From: Zoogloea sp041908905
GTDB lineage: Bacteria; Pseudomonadota; Gammaproteobacteria; Burkholderiales; Rhodocyclaceae
Assembly (NCBI RefSeq): GCF_041908905.1
Contig: NZ_JAYREK010000001.1
Location: forward strand, 321,091-385,090
Reading direction: 5' to 3'
Length of the DNA: 64,000 nt
Shown: positions 1-10,043 of the stretch, one piece after another
Numbering within the stretch: position 1 is the stretch's first letter
How the letters are laid out: each line of letters opens with the position of its first letter
Notes under the pieces: model-generated
Databases searched by the model: none
Seen by the model: the letters and a program-made list of their open reading frames with translations, nothing else
Told to the model about the DNA's origin: nothing
Program-made: the position numbers and the translations under genes

Positions 1-1341
1 CGCAACTGCGCCGACCTGATGGCCCTCGAGATCGTCGAATACGTCCCCGAGCGCGACCGCGACGGCAGCGGTGCCGGCTGGGTGCGCGACATCGCCGCCG
101 CCGCCCTCGGCCCCACCACTGCCCAGCTGCGCCAGCGCGAGGAAACCTTCGGTGCCCGCAACTATGCCCCGCTGCCGGTGGTGTTCACCCGCGGCGAAGG
201 GGTCTGGCTGTGGGACGTGGAAGGCCGGCGCTACCTCGACATGATGAGCGCCTACTCGGCGGTCAGCTTCGGGCACAGCCACCCGCGCCTGGTGCGCGCC
301 CTCACCGACCAGGCCAGCCGGCTGGCCCTCACCTCGCGGGCCTACTCCAACGACCGCCTGCCGCTGATGCTCGAACGCCTGTCGGCGCTGCTCGGCTACG
401 ACCGCGCGCTGCCGGTGAACACCGGCCTCGAAGCCGTCGAGACCGCCATCAAGGCCGCCCGCAAGTGGGCCTACAAGGTCAAGGGCGTCGCCGACGGCCA
501 GGCCGAGATCATCGTCTGCGACAACAACTTCCACGGCCGCTCCACCACCATCGTCGGCTTCTCGTCCGAAACCCAGTACCGCGACGGCTTCGGCCCCTTC
601 GCGCCGGGCTTCCGCAGCATCCCCTACGGCGACGCCGCGGCCCTCGAGGCGGCCATCACCCCCAACACCGCCGCCTTCCTGTTCGAGCCGATCCAGGGCG
701 AGGGCGGCATCCGCATCCCGCCCGCCGGCTGGCTGGCCCGCTGCGCCGAGCTGTGCCGCCACCACAACGTGCTCTTGATCGCCGACGAGGTGCAGACCGG
801 CCTCGGCCGCACCGGCCGCCTGCTCGCCTGCGAACACGAGGGCCTGCGGCCCGACGGCGTGATCCTCGGCAAGGCCCTCGGCGGCGGTCTGCTGCCGGTG
901 TCGGCCTTCCTGGCCGACGACGCGCTGATGCAGGTCTTCCAGCCGGGCGACCACGGCTCGACCTTCGGCGGCAACCCGCTGGCCGCCGCCGTCGCCGACG
1001 AGGCCCTGGCGCTGCTCGCCGACGAGCGGCTCGCCGAGCGCGCCGAGCGCCTCGGCGCCGCCTTCCTGGCCCGCCTGCAGGCCATAGCCAACCCGCTGAT
1101 CCGCGAGGTGCGCGGGCGCGGGCTGCTGATCGGCATGGAGCTCGACCTCCGCCGGGTCCACGCCCGCACCGCCGCCGAATGGCTGCTTGCCCGCGGCCTG
1201 ATGACCAAGGACACCCACGACAGCGTGCTGCGCTTCGCCCCGCCGCTGATCGTCGGCGAACCCGAACTCGAATGGGCCGCCGAGATCATCGAAGACGCCC
1301 TGGCCGACCTGGCCCTCCGCTTCCCCGGAACCCCATCATGA
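1..1341 (+). CDS. rocD: Ornithine aminotransferase, C-terminal part of an apparent arginase-aminotransferase fusion (5' end outside window)
   Basis: PLP-dependent class III aminotransferase that transfers the delta-amino group of ornithine to 2-oxoglutarate, giving glutamate semialdehyde. Visible signatures are the ornithine aminotransferase start (ETFGARNYAPLPVV, then WDVEGRRYLDMMSAYSAV), the acidic cofactor motif LIADEVQTGLGRTG and the PLP-lysine context ILGKALGGGLLPVSAF. The frame is open from base 1; the first Met is at base 19. The residues before the aminotransferase start (ALEIVEYVPERDRDG, then an Ala-rich helix) look like the C-terminal strand and helix of an arginase/ureohydrolase, not a normal aminotransferase N-terminus. 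No Met lies between the two parts. I therefore read it as a fusion that would take arginine to glutamate semialdehyde in one polypeptide. The aminotransferase call is firm; the fusion is inferred. Confidence 0.85.
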   Translation, partial: RNCADLMALEIVEYVPERDRDGSGAGWVRDIAAAALGPTTAQLRQREETFGARNYAPLPVVFTRGEGVWLWDVEGRRYLDMMSAYSAVSFGHSHPRLVRALTDQASRLALTSRAYSNDRLPLMLERLSALLGYDRALPVNTGLEAVETAIKAARKWAYKVKGVADGQAEIIVCDNNFHGRSTTIVGFSSETQYRDGFGPFAPGFRSIPYGDAAALEAAITPNTAAFLFEPIQGEGGIRIPPAGWLARCAELCRHHNVLLIADEVQTGLGRTGRLLACEHEGLRPDGVILGKALGGGLLPVSAFLADDALMQVFQPGDHGSTFGGNPLAAAVADEALALLADERLAERAERLGAAFLARLQAIANPLIREVRGRGLLIGMELDLRRVHARTAAEWLLARGLMTKDTHDSVLRFAPPLIVGEPELEWAAEIIEDALADLALRFPGTPS

Positions 1342-1688
1342 GCGAAAAACTCGACCGTCTCGTCCTCGAAGCCCGCCGCGCCGCCGACAAGCGCGCCGAG
1401 GGCTACCGCGAAAAGGCCCTCAAGATCTACCCGTGGATCTGCGGCCGCTGCGCCCGCGAGTTCACCCACGCCAACCTGCGCGAACTCACGGTGCACCACC
1501 GCGACCACAACCACGACAACAACCCGCCCGACGGCAGCAACTGGGAGCTGCTGTGCCTCTACTGCCACGACAACGAGCACCAGCGCCAGCTCGAAGCCAC
1601 CCAGGGCAACGTCGCCGCCAAACAGCCCGGCAAGGCCGCCACCCACAACCCGTTCGCGGCGCTGGCGGGCTTGATCAAGAAGGACTGA
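1338..1688 (+). CDS. yajD: HNH endonuclease-fold protein, YajD family
   Basis: A 116-residue protein with one HNH/treble-clef zinc motif: an upstream CGRC pair, the catalytic-type VHHRDHNHDNN segment, and a downstream CLYCHDNEH. This order (CxxC, HHxxH, CxxCH) is that of the small YajD-type HNH proteins. These are widely conserved, but their substrate is not established. The ATG overlaps the stop of the preceding aminotransferase gene in an ATGA arrangement, so the two are translationally coupled, although a functional link is not obvious. The C-terminal 30 residues are a low-complexity Ala-rich tail ending in two lysines. Confidence 0.8.
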   Translation: MSEKLDRLVLEARRAADKRAEGYREKALKIYPWICGRCAREFTHANLRELTVHHRDHNHDNNPPDGSNWELLCLYCHDNEHQRQLEATQGNVAAKQPGKAATHNPFAALAGLIKKD

Positions 1689-1925
1689 GGCCGGATCTGG
1701 ACACCCAGGCCGGTGGCCGGGGATTCCTCCGAAATTCCGACGCGGGCGCGGCCCTCTCTTGCAAAGCCGGATAACGTGGATCGGCGCCCGAAAACCGCGT
1801 CCCCGGGCCACGCCCCGGCGGGCCGGGCCATCCATCACACCCCCGCCAAAGCTGGGCGGCGGGCCTCTTCCTCGCCGGGCCCGAGCGGCGTAACATCCGC
1901 CCCCCGCGTTTCCCCCCGCCCGCCC

Positions 1926-3188
1926 ATGAGTGCCACCCTGCCCCGCGCCTGCGGGATCGACTTCGGAACCTCCAACTCCACCGTCGGCTGGCTGCGGCCC
2001 GGGGTCCCGGCGCTGCTGGCGCTGGAGGACGGCAAGCCGACGCTGCCCTCGGCGGTGTTCTTCAACGCCTACGAGGAGAGCACCCACTACGGACGCGATG
2101 CGCTGCAGGAGTACCTGGAGGGCTACGAGGGCCGGCTGATGCGGGCGCTGAAGAGCCTGCTGGGCAGCAACCTGATGGAGGGCAGCACAGAGGTGGCCGG
2201 GCGGGCGCTGCGCTACAGCGACCTGCTGGCGAGCTTCATCGGCGAGCTCAAGCAGCGCGCCGAGGTGGCCGCCGGGCGCGCCTTCGACCAGGCGGTGTTC
2301 GGCCGCCCGGTGTTCTTCGTGGACGACAACCCCGCCGCCGACCGGCGCGCCCAGGACACCCTGGAGCACATCGCCCGTCAGGTGGGTTTCCGCGAAGTGA
2401 GCTTCCAGTTCGAGCCGATCGGCGCGGCGCTGCACTACGAGGCCTCGCTGGCGCGCGAGGAGCTGGTGCTGATCGCCGACATCGGCGGCGGCACCGCCGA
2501 CTTCTCGCTGGTGCGCCTGTCGCCGGAACGGGCCCGCCACCTCGACCGCCAGGACGACCTGCTCGGCAACGCCGGCCTCCACGTGGGCGGCACCGACTTC
2601 GACCGGGCCCTGTCGCTGGAGTGCGTGATGCCGCTGCTGGGCCACAAGAGCCTCATGAAGAGCGGCGCCGAGATCCCGTCCGGGCTGTTCTTCCAGCTCG
2701 CCACCTGGCACACCATCAATTTCGCCTACACCCGGCAGGCCTTCGCCGATTTCCAGCACCTCTACCGGGACGCCTGCGCGCGGCGCGAGCTCGACCGCCT
2801 GGCCCGCCTGATCGGCCGGCGGGAAGGCCACTGGCTGGCCCTGCAGGTGGAGCAGGCGAAGATCGACCTGTCCGCCGCCGCCACGACCCGCCTGCAGCTC
2901 GACCGGCTGGAGGCGGACCTCGCCCACGACATCGGCCGCGAGGATTTCGCCCGCGCCACCCAGGGCCTGGTGGACCGGGTCGCGCAGACGGTGCATGCGC
3001 TGCTGGCCCAGGCTGGGCTGGCCCGGGAGCAGGTGGATACGCTGTATTTCACCGGCGGCGCGAGCGGCGTGCCCCAGCTGCGGGCCCGCATCGCCGCCGA
3101 GCTGCCGCGGGCGCGCAGCGTGGAGGGCGACCTGTTCGGCAGCATCGGCGCCGGCCTGGCGGTGGAGGCCGCCCGGCGCTACGGCTGA
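1926..3188 (+). CDS. yegD: Hsp70-family molecular chaperone-like ATPase, YegD type
   Basis: A 420-residue actin/Hsp70-fold ATPase. The phosphate-1 loop is GIDFGTSNSTVGW at residues 8-20. The phosphate-2 motif is IADIGGGTADFSLV and the adenosine motif is YFTGGASGVPQL. It lacks the Hsp70 substrate-binding and lid domains, which is the YegD architecture (about 450 residues). I start it at the ATG at 1926 because the GIDFGTSN motif must sit near the N-terminus. The open frame extends back to 1713, but that stretch has random GC-rich composition. It is probably monocistronic and converges on the cyclase gene at 3189 with no spacer. The chaperone role is inferred from the family. Confidence 0.82.
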   Translation: MSATLPRACGIDFGTSNSTVGWLRPGVPALLALEDGKPTLPSAVFFNAYEESTHYGRDALQEYLEGYEGRLMRALKSLLGSNLMEGSTEVAGRALRYSDLLASFIGELKQRAEVAAGRAFDQAVFGRPVFFVDDNPAADRRAQDTLEHIARQVGFREVSFQFEPIGAALHYEASLAREELVLIADIGGGTADFSLVRLSPERARHLDRQDDLLGNAGLHVGGTDFDRALSLECVMPLLGHKSLMKSGAEIPSGLFFQLATWHTINFAYTRQAFADFQHLYRDACARRELDRLARLIGRREGHWLALQVEQAKIDLSAAATTRLQLDRLEADLAHDIGREDFARATQGLVDRVAQTVHALLAQAGLAREQVDTLYFTGGASGVPQLRARIAAELPRARSVEGDLFGSIGAGLAVEAARRYG

Positions 3189-4436
3189 TCAGCCGAGGTC
3201 GGGCCGCTGGGTGATGACGCTGCGGTTGCGGCCGCTGCGCTTGGCCTCGTAGAGCCCCAGGTCGGCCCGGGCCAGGCTCTCCTCAAGGTCACAGCCGGAA
3301 CCGTCGGTGAGCCCCATGCTGAAGGTGACCTCCAGGCGGCGCCCGTCCGGCAGCACCAGGGGGTTGTCGAGGAGGCGGGCGCGCAGCCGCTCGGCCAGCT
3401 GCAGGGCCTCCTCCGGCGTGGTCTCGGGAAACACGAAGGCGAACTCCTCGCCGCCGTAGCGGCACACCCGGTCGGTCTGGCGCAGGGTTTCGCCGAGCAG
3501 CCCGGCAAAGGTCCGCAGCACGTGGTCGCCCGCCGCGTGGCCGAGGGTGTCGTTGATCTGCTTGAAGTGGTCGAGGTCGGCGATCGCGACGGTGATCGGC
3601 CGCCCGTAGCGGGCCGCCCGGGCCATCTCGTCGGCGGCGAGGCCCATGAAATGATGGCGGTTGAACAGCCCGGTGAGCCCGTCGGTGGTGGCCAGCCGCT
3701 CCAGGCGCAGGCGGACCTCGTCGTTCTCGCGCAGGGTGGCGTGGAATCGGACGATGGCGTCCTCGACGGCGCGGATCTCGGCCATCGGCCCGGGCGGGAA
3801 GGCCGGCGCCGGCAGGCGGGCGTCGAGGGACGACAACACCCGCTGGATCCGCTGCAGCGGGCGGATCAGGTAGCGCTGCACGATCCGCAGGAACACCACC
3901 ACGAAGCCGGCTACCAGCAGCAGGTTGAAGAACAGCTTGTAGCTCGCCTCGTCGATCTCGTTGGAGAGGTGGGCGAGCTCGTGGCTCATGCGCTTGCCGC
4001 CCTCCACCGACAGGTCGTCGGCCATCAGCCGCAGGCGGCTGGACAGGGCCTCCCAGGCCTGGATGTCGGCGGGCGCCGCGGGGGAGCCGATCCGCTGCAG
4101 GAAACCCTCGACCTCCGCCGCCAGGCTGGCCGTGCGCGGGTCGTCGGCCATGCCGGGCTGGGCCGACAGCACATGCACCAGAAAGAGCGCGTCCTGGCGG
4201 GACGCCGGGCTGGAGGCCATCAGGACCCGCTGGCCTTCCAGGCGCAGCTGCTCGAGGTTGCGGCCGAGACGCTGGCGCTCGAGGGTCCAGGGCACGGTTT
4301 CGGCCTGCAGTTGCCCCGCCGCCCGACGGAAGGCGTGGAGATCCACGCCCAGCCACACCACCGCCGCCAGCGCCAGAACCGCAAACAGGCTGGACACCGC
4401 CAGCAGGAAACGCCCGGCCCGCCAGGTTCGATGCAT
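3189..4436 (-). CDS. Membrane-anchored diguanylate cyclase (GGDEF)
   Basis: A 415-residue protein that would make cyclic di-GMP from two GTP. Residues 10-32 form a membrane segment, followed by a periplasmic helical domain of about 130 residues. A second membrane segment is near residues 170-190, and a HAMP-like linker leads to the GGDEF domain. The active-site motif is GGEEF at 328-332. An inhibitory I-site, RQTD (319-322), lies exactly five residues upstream, so product inhibition is expected. The start is placed at the ATG at 4436, just before the hydrophobic segment; the longer open frame upstream is antisense-type noise. It follows the binding-protein gene by 23 bp, and the two are probably one operon. 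Confidence 0.87.
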   Translation of the reverse strand: MHRTWRAGRFLLAVSSLFAVLALAAVVWLGVDLHAFRRAAGQLQAETVPWTLERQRLGRNLEQLRLEGQRVLMASSPASRQDALFLVHVLSAQPGMADDPRTASLAAEVEGFLQRIGSPAAPADIQAWEALSSRLRLMADDLSVEGGKRMSHELAHLSNEIDEASYKLFFNLLLVAGFVVVFLRIVQRYLIRPLQRIQRVLSSLDARLPAPAFPPGPMAEIRAVEDAIVRFHATLRENDEVRLRLERLATTDGLTGLFNRHHFMGLAADEMARAARYGRPITVAIADLDHFKQINDTLGHAAGDHVLRTFAGLLGETLRQTDRVCRYGGEEFAFVFPETTPEEALQLAERLRARLLDNPLVLPDGRRLEVTFSMGLTDGSGCDLEESLARADLGLYEAKRSGRNRSVITQRPDLG

Positions 4437-4459
4437 CTTGGCGGGGGGCTCTGGGCGGG

Positions 4460-5197
4460 TCACTGGAGGCGGAAGGGGATGAAGCGGGTATTGATACGGT
4501 CGAAGCGGCCGTCGCGCTTGATCCGGTCGAGGGCCTCGTTGAGCTGCTCGAGCAGGGCCCGGTCGCGGGGATTGACCCCGAGCGCGGTGTCGCCGGCGAG
4601 CTCCGGCGCCTGCACCGCGATGCTCTTCAGGCCCAGGGCCTGGGCGCGGGGGTCCTGCTGCAGCGCGATGGCGCTCGCCATCGGCAGCAGGGTGGCATCG
4701 GCCTGGCCGGCCACCAGAGCCGCAAAAATCGCCTCGTGGTTGTCGAAGGGCAGCCACTGCCAGCCCCGGGCCTGGGCATGGCGGGCCTGGATGCCCCCCT
4801 TGACGACGGCGACCCGCCCCTCGCCGGGCTTGAGCCCGGGGCGGGCGAACCACACGCTGATCGAACGATAGTAGGGCCGGGTCATCAGCACCCGGGCGCG
4901 GCGCTCGGGGGTCACCAGCAGGCTCACCGCAGCGAAGTCGACCTCGCCCGCCGCCAGGGCATCGACAACCCGCTCGAGGGGCAGCACGACGGTATCGCAG
5001 CGGGCCGCCAGCTCCCGGCACAGCTCCCGCATGATCTCGACATTGAAACCCGTCAATCCGCCGCCGGCGTCGAGGTAGGACATCGGCGGTGAATGCTGGA
5101 TCACCCCGACCTTCAGCACGCGCTCGGCTCCGTGGGCCATGCCGGCAAGCGCCAGCATGAGGGCGACGGACATGCATCGGAAAATCTTTTTACCCAC
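4460..5197 (-). CDS. Periplasmic substrate-binding protein, family 3 (amino-acid-binding type)
   Basis: A 245-residue protein with a Sec signal peptide (Lys-rich start, hydrophobic core about residues 9-20, cleavage near AHGAE) and an SBP_bac_3 two-lobe fold. The N-terminal strand is LKVGVIQHSPPMSYLD, followed by the family hallmark GFNVEIMRELCREL. No permease or ATPase gene is next to it. Its partner is the diguanylate cyclase 23 bp downstream, whose periplasmic domain could receive a ligand signal. Solo binding proteins of this kind often act in sensing, but here that is inferred only from gene order. The ligand cannot be read from the sequence. Confidence 0.8.
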   Translation of the reverse strand: MGKKIFRCMSVALMLALAGMAHGAERVLKVGVIQHSPPMSYLDAGGGLTGFNVEIMRELCRELAARCDTVVLPLERVVDALAAGEVDFAAVSLLVTPERRARVLMTRPYYRSISVWFARPGLKPGEGRVAVVKGGIQARHAQARGWQWLPFDNHEAIFAALVAGQADATLLPMASAIALQQDPRAQALGLKSIAVQAPELAGDTALGVNPRDRALLEQLNEALDRIKRDGRFDRINTRFIPFRLQ

Positions 5198-5302
5198 CCT
5201 CTTGCTCCCTGCTGCACGTACCGGCGGATTCTACATGCCTACGCCATCATGCAAGTCGCCCCCCCGTGGATAAGCCCGGGGAAGGACGCACTACCGTTGC
5301 AT

Positions 5303-6064
5303 TTAGGCCATCGGGCGGGCCGACCGTTCCATGACGAAGCGTCCGAAACGGGCGAGGATGGCGGCGGCGGCCGGCGTGTCGGTGACGGTGCGGGCGATGG
5401 CGTCGGGATCGGCCCCGTCGTTGCGCAGGGCATCGGCCAGGTGGCGGATGTAACCACGCATCGCGAAGGCGTCGAACTCGGGGTGGAACTGCACGCCCCA
5501 GGCGGCCTGGCCGAAGCGGAAGGCGTGATGGGGCTCGAAATCGTTGTGGGCCAGGCATTCCGCGCCCGGCGGCAGGCGCACGGTGGTCTGCCGATGGACG
5601 GCCTGGGCATGGAAGACCTCCGGCAGCTCGGCAAACAGCGGGTCGGCAACGGCCGCCGGCGTCTTGCGCACGACCACGGTGCCGATCTCGATGCCCTCCG
5701 GGTGCCAGTCGGCCTCGCCCCCGAGGGCGTGGGCCAGCAGCTGGTGGCCGTAGCAGATGCCGAGCACGGGCTTGCCGGCGGCCACCACGCCGGCAAGCCA
5801 GCGGGCGGTGTGCTCGCTCCAGGCGGCCCGGTCGGTCACCATCGAGCGGGAGCCGGTGATAACCGCCGCCGAGATCTCGGCCGGGCCGGGCAGGCCCTGC
5901 GGATCGTGGCGGGGATCGACGATCCGCACCGGCGCGCTGCCGAGCGCCGCGGCGATCCAGGTTTCGAAGCCTCCCCTGCAGGCGGCGAGGTCGGGAATGG
6001 TATCGCCAAGCTTGACGATGAGCAGGGGTAACACTTTCAGCGTCTCCGGAAGATTCGAGACCAT
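5303..6064 (-). CDS. Class I glutamine amidotransferase (GATase1-like)
   Basis: A 253-residue stand-alone GATase1 domain. The nucleophile elbow is PVLGICYGHQLLAHALGG, with the catalytic Cys in GICYGHQ. The His-Glu pair lies in GVQFHPEFD, and the oxyanion strand is AAVITGSRSMVTD. This layout matches GMP-synthase-like amidotransferases of about 230-250 residues found in proteobacteria, such as the YfeJ group. They are thought to release ammonia from glutamine or hydrolyse gamma-glutamyl bonds, but their physiological substrate is not settled. The gene stands alone, with 238 bp of downstream-facing spacing from the binding-protein gene start region and 268 bp upstream to pccA. Confidence 0.82.
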   Translation of the reverse strand: MVSNLPETLKVLPLLIVKLGDTIPDLAACRGGFETWIAAALGSAPVRIVDPRHDPQGLPGPAEISAAVITGSRSMVTDRAAWSEHTARWLAGVVAAGKPVLGICYGHQLLAHALGGEADWHPEGIEIGTVVVRKTPAAVADPLFAELPEVFHAQAVHRQTTVRLPPGAECLAHNDFEPHHAFRFGQAAWGVQFHPEFDAFAMRGYIRHLADALRNDGADPDAIARTVTDTPAAAAILARFGRFVMERSARPMA

Positions 6065-6197
6065 TCTGCAGCAGGGGCCGCCGCCCCGGCCGTTAAATGT
6101 TGAACGGATTGATTCTTGAAACGGCAGCCATCCGCCGCGACTTTAGCGGACTGCCGCGATGCCCGCGGCGGGGCAGCGGGTGCACCGCGCCGAGGTC

Positions 6198-6226
6198 AAA
6201 AAAAGGGGTCGTCATTCGACGACCCC
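6198..6226 (-). terminator. Intrinsic terminator of the propionyl-CoA operon
   Basis: A perfect 9-bp stem (GGGGTCGTC / GACGACCCC, loop ATTC, 6205-6226) is followed on the minus strand by seven uridines (the A-run 6198-6204 on the plus strand). It lies about 105 bp beyond the pccA stop codon and points the right way to end the mutB-meaB-pccB-pccA transcript. Confidence 0.85.
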
Positions 6227-6332
6227 AACTCCCTCGACAGGAACCCGCCCACAGGACGGGTCTCCCTCCCCATCGAACGGAACCAGCGCCTGTCGCCGGG
6301 CGGGAAGCGCACCCGGCGGAGGCTCGCAATGC

Positions 6333-8336
6333 TTATTCGAACTCGATGATCACATCATCCACCGCCAGGCTCTGCCCGGCAAGCGCGACGATCTTCTTGA
6401 CCTTGCAGTCCTGCTCGGCCTTGAGGATGTTCTCCATCTTCATGGCTTCGATGACCGCCAGCTTCTCGCCGGCCTTGACCTCCTGGCCAACCTGGACCGC
6501 CACTTCACGCAGCAGGCCCGGCATCGGGGAGAGCAGGAACTTCGAGAGGTCGGGCGGCAGCTTCTCGGGCATCAGGGCCAGCAGCTCGGCGGCGCGGGCG
6601 CTCATGACCATGAAGTCGGCACGGGTGCCCCAGTGGAACAGGCTGTACTTGGTCTTGTGGCGCTCGACCTGCAGGGTGAAGGGCTCGCCGTTGCAGGTGC
6701 CATTGAACAGGGTTTCGCCGAGCTTCCAGTCGGACAGGATCTCGTAGTGCTCGCCCTTGTACTCGATGTGGTAGCCGCCGGCGATGCGACGGGCCACCAC
6801 CGGGTGGTGCTCGTTGCCTTCCTTGTTGAGGCGGATGACCATCCAGTGGTCGCCGACGGTGCGCTCGTGGCCCTGGAGCTGGCCGGAGATCGAGGCGGAA
6901 CGGTCGGTGAAGGCACGATAGACGTAGGCCGCGACGGAGACCAGCAGGGCCGGGTCGTCGTGGGGCACCATCGAGGCGTCGAAGCCCTTCGGGTACTCCT
7001 TGGCGATGAAGCCGGTGTCGAAGATGCCCGACTGGAAGCGCGGGTGCTGCATCAGCGCGGCCTGGAACGGGATGTTCGAGGAGATGCCACGGATCACGAA
7101 GGCGTTGAGGGCGTCACGCATGCGGGCGATGGCCTGCTCGCGGGTGGAGCCGTGCACGATCAGCTTGGCGATCATCGAGTCGTAGAACATCGAGATCTCG
7201 CCGCCGTCGTAGACGCCGGTGTCGACACGCACCTGGCCCGGGACTTCGGTGGGCGGCAGGAACTTGACCAGACGGCCGGTGGAGGGCAGGAAGCCGCGGA
7301 ACGGGTCTTCGGCGTTGATCCGGCATTCCATCGCCCAGCCGTTGATCTGCACGTCGGCCTGGCTGAGGGGCAGCTTCTCGCCGTAGGCGACGCGGATCAT
7401 CTGCTCGACGAGGTCGAGGCCGGTGATGAGTTCGGTGACCGGGTGCTCCACCTGGAGACGGGTGTTCATCTCGAGGAAGTAGAACTCCTTGGTCGCGCCG
7501 GAGACCACGAACTCGACGGTACCCGCCGATTCGTAGTTGACCGCGCGGGCCAGGGCCACGGCCTGCTCGCCCATCGCCTTGCGCATCTCGGGGTCGACGA
7601 AGGGGCTCGGCGCCTCCTCGATGACCTTCTGGTGACGGCGCTGGATGGAGCAGTCGCGCTCGTTGAGATACACGTAGTTGCCGTGGGAGTCGCCCAGCAC
7701 CTGGATCTCGATGTGGCGCGGCTCGAGGACGTACTTCTCGATGAAGACGCGGTCGTCGCCGAAGGAGTTGCGGGCCTCATTGACGCAGGACGAGAAGCCT
7801 TCGTGGGCCTCGGCGTCGTTGTAGGCCACGCGCAGGCCCTTGCCGCCGCCGCCGGCGGAGGCCTTGATCATCACCGGGTAGCCGATCTTCCTGGCGATCT
7901 CGACCGCCTCGTCGGGGCCGGCGATGGCATCGTTGTAGCCGGGGATGGTGTTGACGCCGGCTTCGATGGCGAGCTTCTTCGACTCGATCTTGTCGCCCAT
8001 CTTGGCGACCGAGTAGTGCTTCGGGCCGATGAACTTGATGCCTTCCTCTTCGAGGCGGCGGGAGAACTCGGCGTTCTCGGACAGGAAGCCGTAGCCGGGA
8101 TGGACAGCCTGGGCGCCGGTCTGCTTGCAGGCGGCGATGATCTTGTCCATGACCAGGTAGGACTCTTTCGAGGCCGCCGGGCCGATGCACACGGCCTCGT
8201 CGGCGAGCTCGACGTGGAGCGCGTCCTTGTCGGCCTCGGAGTAGACGGCGACGGTGGCGATGCCCATCTTGCGGGCGGTCTTGATGACGCGGCAGGCAAT
8301 TTCACCGCGGTTGGCGATCAGGATTTTATTGAACAT
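6333..8336 (-). CDS. pccA: Propionyl-CoA (acyl-CoA) carboxylase alpha subunit, biotin carboxylase plus BCCP
   Basis: A 667-residue subunit that carboxylates its own biotin with ATP and bicarbonate and delivers it to PccB. An N-terminal biotin carboxylase domain opens with KILIANRGEIACRV and has the ATP-grasp glycine loop KASAGGGGKGLR and the substrate loop FLEMNTRLQVEHPVTE. A middle BT-type linker follows. The C-terminal biotinyl domain has VIEAMKMEN, with the biotinylated Lys near residue 633. The length and BT linker fit PccA rather than AccC (about 450 residues). It sits downstream of pccB in the methylmalonyl block and is followed by a strong terminator. A degenerate copy of its own first 12 codons lies just upstream. 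Confidence 0.93.
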   Translation of the reverse strand: MFNKILIANRGEIACRVIKTARKMGIATVAVYSEADKDALHVELADEAVCIGPAASKESYLVMDKIIAACKQTGAQAVHPGYGFLSENAEFSRRLEEEGIKFIGPKHYSVAKMGDKIESKKLAIEAGVNTIPGYNDAIAGPDEAVEIARKIGYPVMIKASAGGGGKGLRVAYNDAEAHEGFSSCVNEARNSFGDDRVFIEKYVLEPRHIEIQVLGDSHGNYVYLNERDCSIQRRHQKVIEEAPSPFVDPEMRKAMGEQAVALARAVNYESAGTVEFVVSGATKEFYFLEMNTRLQVEHPVTELITGLDLVEQMIRVAYGEKLPLSQADVQINGWAMECRINAEDPFRGFLPSTGRLVKFLPPTEVPGQVRVDTGVYDGGEISMFYDSMIAKLIVHGSTREQAIARMRDALNAFVIRGISSNIPFQAALMQHPRFQSGIFDTGFIAKEYPKGFDASMVPHDDPALLVSVAAYVYRAFTDRSASISGQLQGHERTVGDHWMVIRLNKEGNEHHPVVARRIAGGYHIEYKGEHYEILSDWKLGETLFNGTCNGEPFTLQVERHKTKYSLFHWGTRADFMVMSARAAELLALMPEKLPPDLSKFLLSPMPGLLREVAVQVGQEVKAGEKLAVIEAMKMENILKAEQDCKVKKIVALAGQSLAVDDVIIEFE

Positions 8337-8454
8337 TCAGGGTCTCCGCGGTGAAACCGCCTGCGCACGCTTCGCGTGCAAGGCAATGTGACTTCGTCGC
8401 TGCGCCGCTTCGCGGCTGGTCACCGCGGTTGGCAATCAGGATCTTGGTAAACAT
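8326..8454 (-). repeat. Duplicated pccA start region flanking a nested-hairpin segment (encodes a 42-codon mini-ORF)
   Basis: The 35 bp at 8420-8454 repeat the first 35 bp of pccA (8302-8336) with 30 identities. Both copies begin with an ATG and encode M-F-(N/T)-KILIANRG. The upstream copy then runs into unrelated sequence and, after 42 codons, stops at TAA inside the true pccA start. Between the copies are a 9-bp inverted pair, CCGCGGTGA / TCACCGCGG (8346-8354 / 8420-8428), and two tight hairpins with TTC loops: GCACGC/GCGTGC at 8365-8379 and GCCGC/GCGGC at 8404-8416. It looks like a small palindromic element inserted with duplication of the start region. A leader-peptide role is possible but unproven. 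Confidence 0.7.
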
Positions 8455-8474
8455 GTTCTTGGCGTCCTCGGCGA

Positions 8475-10010
<1,536 letters not shown>

Positions 10011-10043
10011 TTACAGCCTCCAGTTAAAATCCGTTTTTTTGAT

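Noticed and set aside
1713..1925. N-terminal extension of the Hsp70-like protein by 71 residues
   Set aside because: The nucleotide-binding motif must be near the N-terminus and the extra stretch is Arg/Pro-rich random-type sequence.
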